A stretch of DNA of 16,596 bases from Eubacterium sp. UBA3782 (GTDB taxonomy: Bacteria > Bacillota > Clostridia > Lachnospirales > Lachnospiraceae). The DNA is taken from positions 1 to 16,596 of the forward strand of contig DFFG01000076.1 of NCBI GenBank assembly GCA_002368795.1, given 5' to 3'. The position numbers were made by a program, and so were the translations under genes. Positions within the stretch are counted from its first letter, which is position 1; each line of letters starts with the position of its first letter. A model generated the notes under the pieces. The model was given only the letters and a program-made list of their open reading frames with translations. It had not been told where the DNA came from and did not search any database. Shown here one piece after another: positions 14,177-16,596 of this stretch.

Positions 14177-14197
14177 TGCTGCAGAGAAAGTTTTCAA
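14169..14197 (-). promoter_or_regulatory. Strong promoter directed towards degV
   Basis: On the minus strand TTGAAA (complement of 14192-14197), 17-base spacer, TATAAT (complement of 14169-14174), close to perfect. Transcription would begin near 14162 and cross the dyad, the terminator and the hairpin cluster before reaching degV. Confidence 0.7.
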
Positions 14198-14238
14198 TAG
14201 CCCCGGCTGAATCGTTATAAAAGGAGCAGAAGTGTAAC

Positions 14239-14739
14239 GTGAACAAAGCAGAACAGTCAAAGCAGAGAATAGCGGATGCCCTGATCCGTCTTCTCAAAAC
14301 AATCCCATACAATGAGATCACGATCCAGATGATCACCCAGGAGGCTGATGTCTCCCGGATGGCATTTTACCGGAACTTTGAGTCAAAGGATCAGATCATC
14401 CGCTACTATATCGACCGGCAGGCCGATGCCTTCATCGGCGGCCTCAGGCCAGAGCCGGGGAAGGGCTTTGATGCCGTTTTCTACCGGAACCTTGTAAGCT
14501 TTTTGTCTGGTGCCAGAGAAACAGGCCTTCTGCTGATCCGGGCAGATCTGTTCGATATGATGCGGTCAGAATTTGACCGTATCTACGAGGTGAGCGGAGC
14601 CGATATCCAGGACAGGCTGCGGTTCCGCTTCATAGCCGGCGGCATCTGCAACGTCTATTACTACTGGCTGGTCAACGGCTGCAAGGAAGCACCGGACGAT
14701 CTGTCCGAGACCCTGCAGCGGGTATTGGCCAAAATCTAA
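14239..14739 (+). CDS. TetR/AcrR family transcriptional regulator
   Basis: 166 aa, GTG start at 14239 after AAGGAG (14221-14226; the 12-base gap is long). Residues 1-55 are a TetR-type helix-turn-helix domain: SKQRIADALIRLL, then the recognition segment ITQEADVSRMAFYRNFESKD. The rest is a helical ligand-binding domain with DIQDRLRFRFIAGGICNVYY, as in short regulators of Gram-positives. It is divergent from degV, with a dyad and overlapping promoters between, so it probably regulates itself and perhaps degV. Ligand unknown. Confidence 0.9.
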   Translation: MNKAEQSKQRIADALIRLLKTIPYNEITIQMITQEADVSRMAFYRNFESKDQIIRYYIDRQADAFIGGLRPEPGKGFDAVFYRNLVSFLSGARETGLLLIRADLFDMMRSEFDRIYEVSGADIQDRLRFRFIAGGICNVYYYWLVNGCKEAPDDLSETLQRVLAKI

Positions 14740-14768
14740 ATGTCCAGCGGTGCTGTTTCCGGAAAGCG

Positions 14769-14812
14769 GCTGTCTCTTCAAATCAGACACACGATTTAAA
14801 AGAAGATACAGC
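14769..14812. other. Imperfect hairpin between tetR and murG
   Basis: GCTGT/ACAGC, CTTC/GAAG and AAATC/GATTT segments pair in order with small bulges around AGACACAC. No T run follows on either strand, so it may be a weak terminator shared by the convergent genes or merely a structured 3' end. Confidence 0.35.
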
Positions 14813-14904
14813 GTCTTCAGATCACTACAGCGGTTTTAGATCACTATAGCGCCTTCAGATCACTACAGCGCTTTCAGATCAACACAGCACCTTCAGATTA
14901 ACGG
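14810..14904 (-). repeat. 19-bp tandem repeat (five copies) at the murG stop codon
   Basis: Units of exactly 19 bases, AGCG(C/T)CTTCAGATCACTAC with variations, start at 14810, 14829, 14848, 14867 and 14886. The last unit covers the murG stop codon (14898-14900), so the array lies in the 3' UTR of murG. Confidence 0.85.
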
Positions 14905-15962
14905 CAGCACTCCCGGATCAGTTCCAGGATCTTTGCGGAAGAATCCACATGGCTGCTGCTGTTCATAGCCGTGCGCAGTGCTTCCTTCTTCTCATCCAGC
15001 TCATGGATGGCTGCAAGAAGAGTCTCTGCATTCATGTCCTCCTCTTGCAGCACCAGGCTGTAGCCCTGCTTGCGGAAGGATTCCGCGTTCAGAATCTGGT
15101 CACCGCGGCTGGCAGCAGCAGAGAGCGGGATCAGGAGGTTCGGCTTGGCAAGAGAACTGATCTCACAGATCGCATTGGCGCCTGCCCGGGAAATAACGGT
15201 ATCTGCCATAGCAAACAAATCCGGCAGTTCACCCTTGATGTACTCGTACTGACGGTAGCCTTCAAGACCTTCCAGAGAGGGATCCAGATTGCCCTTGCCG
15301 CACAGATGCACCACCTGGCGTGTCTTCAGAAGCTCAGGCAGGATTTCCCTTACATGATTATTGACCGTCACAGAGCCAAGACTTCCTCCGATGACCATCA
15401 GCACCGGCTTGTCCTCGGAAAGCCCGGTAAAGGCAAAGCCCTTCTCGCGTTCACCATTCAGAAGCTCAGAACGGATCGGCGTGCCGGTGACGACAGCCTT
15501 CTCTTTCGGAAGATTCTCCGCAGTCTCCGGGAAATTGCAGCAGATGCGGGTGGCATAAGGCAGACAGATGCGGTTCGCCAGACCCGGCGTCATATCACTC
15601 TCATGGATAATGATCGGGATCTTCCGGCTTTTAGCCGCCAGGATTACAGGAACAGCCACAAAGCCGCCCTTGGAAAATACGATATCAGGATCCAGCTTCC
15701 GGATCAGGCGCCTGGCCTCACCGATGCCCTTGATGACACGGAAAGGATCCGAAAGATTCTTCAGGTCCATGTAGCGGCGGAGCTTGCCCGTGGCGACCCC
15801 ATAGTAAGGAATCCCCTCTTCCTCCACCAGCTGTTTTTCAATTCCTTCATACGAACCGATATAGGATATATCAAAGCCCATCTCCCGAAGTCCGGGAAGC
15901 AGGGCGATATTCGGCGTGACATGCCCGGCAGTACCGCCGCCGGTAAGAACGATTCGCTTCAA
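14898..15962 (-). CDS. murG: MurG, lipid II-forming N-acetylglucosaminyltransferase
   Basis: Transfers GlcNAc from UDP-GlcNAc to lipid I at the inner membrane face, making lipid II for peptidoglycan. 354 aa from a TTG start (complement of 15960-15962), 8 bases after GGAGG. The upstream ATG at 15977 would add five residues (MEDFV) but AGGA lies too close to it. Motifs: RIVLTGGGTAGHVTPN (G-loop 1), FSKGGFVAVPVILAA, IIHESDMTPGLANR, MVIGGSLGSVTVN (G-loop), SRAGANAICEI and ASRGDQILNAE, in the form usual for Clostridia. It stands apart from the other division and cell-wall genes in this window. The last codons run into a tandem repeat. Confidence 0.96.
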   Translation of the reverse strand: MKRIVLTGGGTAGHVTPNIALLPGLREMGFDISYIGSYEGIEKQLVEEEGIPYYGVATGKLRRYMDLKNLSDPFRVIKGIGEARRLIRKLDPDIVFSKGGFVAVPVILAAKSRKIPIIIHESDMTPGLANRICLPYATRICCNFPETAENLPKEKAVVTGTPIRSELLNGEREKGFAFTGLSEDKPVLMVIGGSLGSVTVNNHVREILPELLKTRQVVHLCGKGNLDPSLEGLEGYRQYEYIKGELPDLFAMADTVISRAGANAICEISSLAKPNLLIPLSAAASRGDQILNAESFRKQGYSLVLQEEDMNAETLLAAIHELDEKKEALRTAMNSSSHVDSSAKILELIRECCR

Positions 15963-15975
15963 AACAAAATCCTCC

Positions 15976-16365
15976 ATTTCCTGTGCAGATCACACGACAA
16001 AACTGTGCGCACGCTAATACTGCGGAACAAGCGCAGAGAACGTAACATCAAACATAACATCATGAAAAAAGCTGTGCGCACGGTGCTTCTGTGTGCACGC
16101 GATAATTCTATGCGCTGGAAAAGGCAAAGTCAAGGGCAGGCCCCGTTTTGGCATATGCCGGCGTGCTTTGGCAAATGCCGGCGGAAGGCACAATGGCCTT
16201 TCACAAGATTGCCACGCCAGCATGGCAGCCTTTCACAGCTGTTGTCTTGGTACGAGCGCTTTACGTCACTGTTGCGCCAGCCTGGGCATCAATTAGAGTG
16301 TAAAGAAAGCCTACGGAATCAGCGCAGGATGACTCAATTTAAAGAGTGCATTCTTTCAAGTCCCT
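15976..16365. other. Intergenic stretch upstream of murG with short repeats
   Basis: About 390 bases without a convincing gene. CTGTGCGCACG occurs at 16003 and 16072, and CTGTGTGCACGC at 16089. TTTGGCA(T/A)ATGCCGGCG occurs at 16147 and 16167. CTGCG/CGCAG makes a small hairpin at 16020-16036. No promoter for murG is clear. Confidence 0.5.
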
Positions 16366-16596
16366 CACGAGGCTGCGGAGGGCGAATAAAAAGTGACTAA
16401 AAACAAGCAAGAGCAAAAATGAGTCATTCACGAGGCAGCGGAGGGCGAATAAAAAGTGACTAAAATCAAGCAAGATCAAAAACAAGTCATTCACCAGGCA
16501 GCGGAGGACGAATAAAAAGTGACTAAAAACAAGCAAGAGCAAAAATGAGTCACTCACGACGCCGCGGAGGGCAAATAAAAAGTGACTAAAAACAAG
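16366..16596. repeat. 63-bp tandem repeat, at least 3.6 copies, running off the window
   Basis: Copies begin at 16366, 16429, 16492 and 16555 with CAC(G/C)A(G/C)GC; the last is cut by the window end. The spacing is exactly 63 bases with few substitutions. Each copy holds AGTGACT and AGTCA(T/C)T about 22 bases apart, which pair (perfectly only near 16550), and on the minus strand this is followed by TTTTATT, like a weak terminator. Because 63 is a multiple of three, the minus strand has an open frame of 21-residue Leu/Phe-rich units through the window end; I do not call it a gene. Confidence 0.85.

Noticed and set aside
14949..16400. 483-codon + strand frame over murG
   Set aside because: Shadow of murG plus repeat-rich intergenic DNA; no motif or start signal.
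16339..16557. Minus strand open frame of Leu/Phe-rich repeats as a real gene
   Set aside because: It follows from a 63-base (multiple of three) repeat, has only GTG inside the repeat as a start, no ribosome binding site and no known family.
16366..16596. CRISPR array
   Set aside because: The whole 63-base unit is repeated with no variable spacers, and no cas genes are visible.

Overview
The window looks like a chromosomal segment of a fairly GC-rich Clostridia, most probably a Lachnospiraceae-type anaerobe. This is inferred from family content: an aldo/keto reductase with a ferredoxin-like tail, a Gram-positive-style Tad pilus locus with Flp1 pilin, DUF5702 and DUF6382-FHA proteins, and a DegV protein. 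I have no database result for the organism.

Layout. 1-1150 holds an aldo/keto reductase with two Cys clusters. 1150-1621 is regulatory: a TetR-operator-like dyad, a good sigma-70-type promoter that runs into the left arm of an intrinsic terminator, and a leader with eight consecutive small perfect hairpins. 1622-12207 is one long Tad/Flp locus on the + strand: prepilin peptidase (split by a +1 frameshift at CTT TAG C), TadZ-like, TadA/CpaF ATPase, TadB, TadC (with an Ig-like insert), Flp1 pilin, DUF5702 protein, a TadE-like pseudopilin with two Cys/His repeats, a second prepilin-peptidase-like protein, a second TadE-like pseudopilin, and a DUF6382-FHA protein. 12242-12861 holds a HIT-family hydrolase with its own -10 box, a 3' tandem repeat and a strong bidirectional terminator. 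On the other side lie a convergent degV gene (-), a divergent regulatory region with overlapping promoters and a dyad, a TetR regulator (+), and convergent murG (-). The end is a 63-bp tandem repeat running off the window.

How it fits together. TadA powers assembly through TadB and TadC; Flp1 is the probable major pilin; the TadE-like proteins and the DUF5702 protein are minor or anchoring components; the two A24-type peptidases would cleave prepilins at G|xxxxE; TadZ positions the machine; the FHA protein suggests phospho-threonine signalling. The TetR gene lies outside the pilus locus, but the dyad at its promoter resembles one just upstream of the presumed pilus promoter, so a regulatory link is possible.

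Main points for a second look: the frameshifted tadV with a prfB-like slippery stop, the promoter nested in a terminator, the hairpin-chain leader, the triplicated start region of tadA, the shared TetR-like dyad, the divergent promoter with an attenuator-like terminator before degV, and tandem repeats that begin at the stop codons of several genes.
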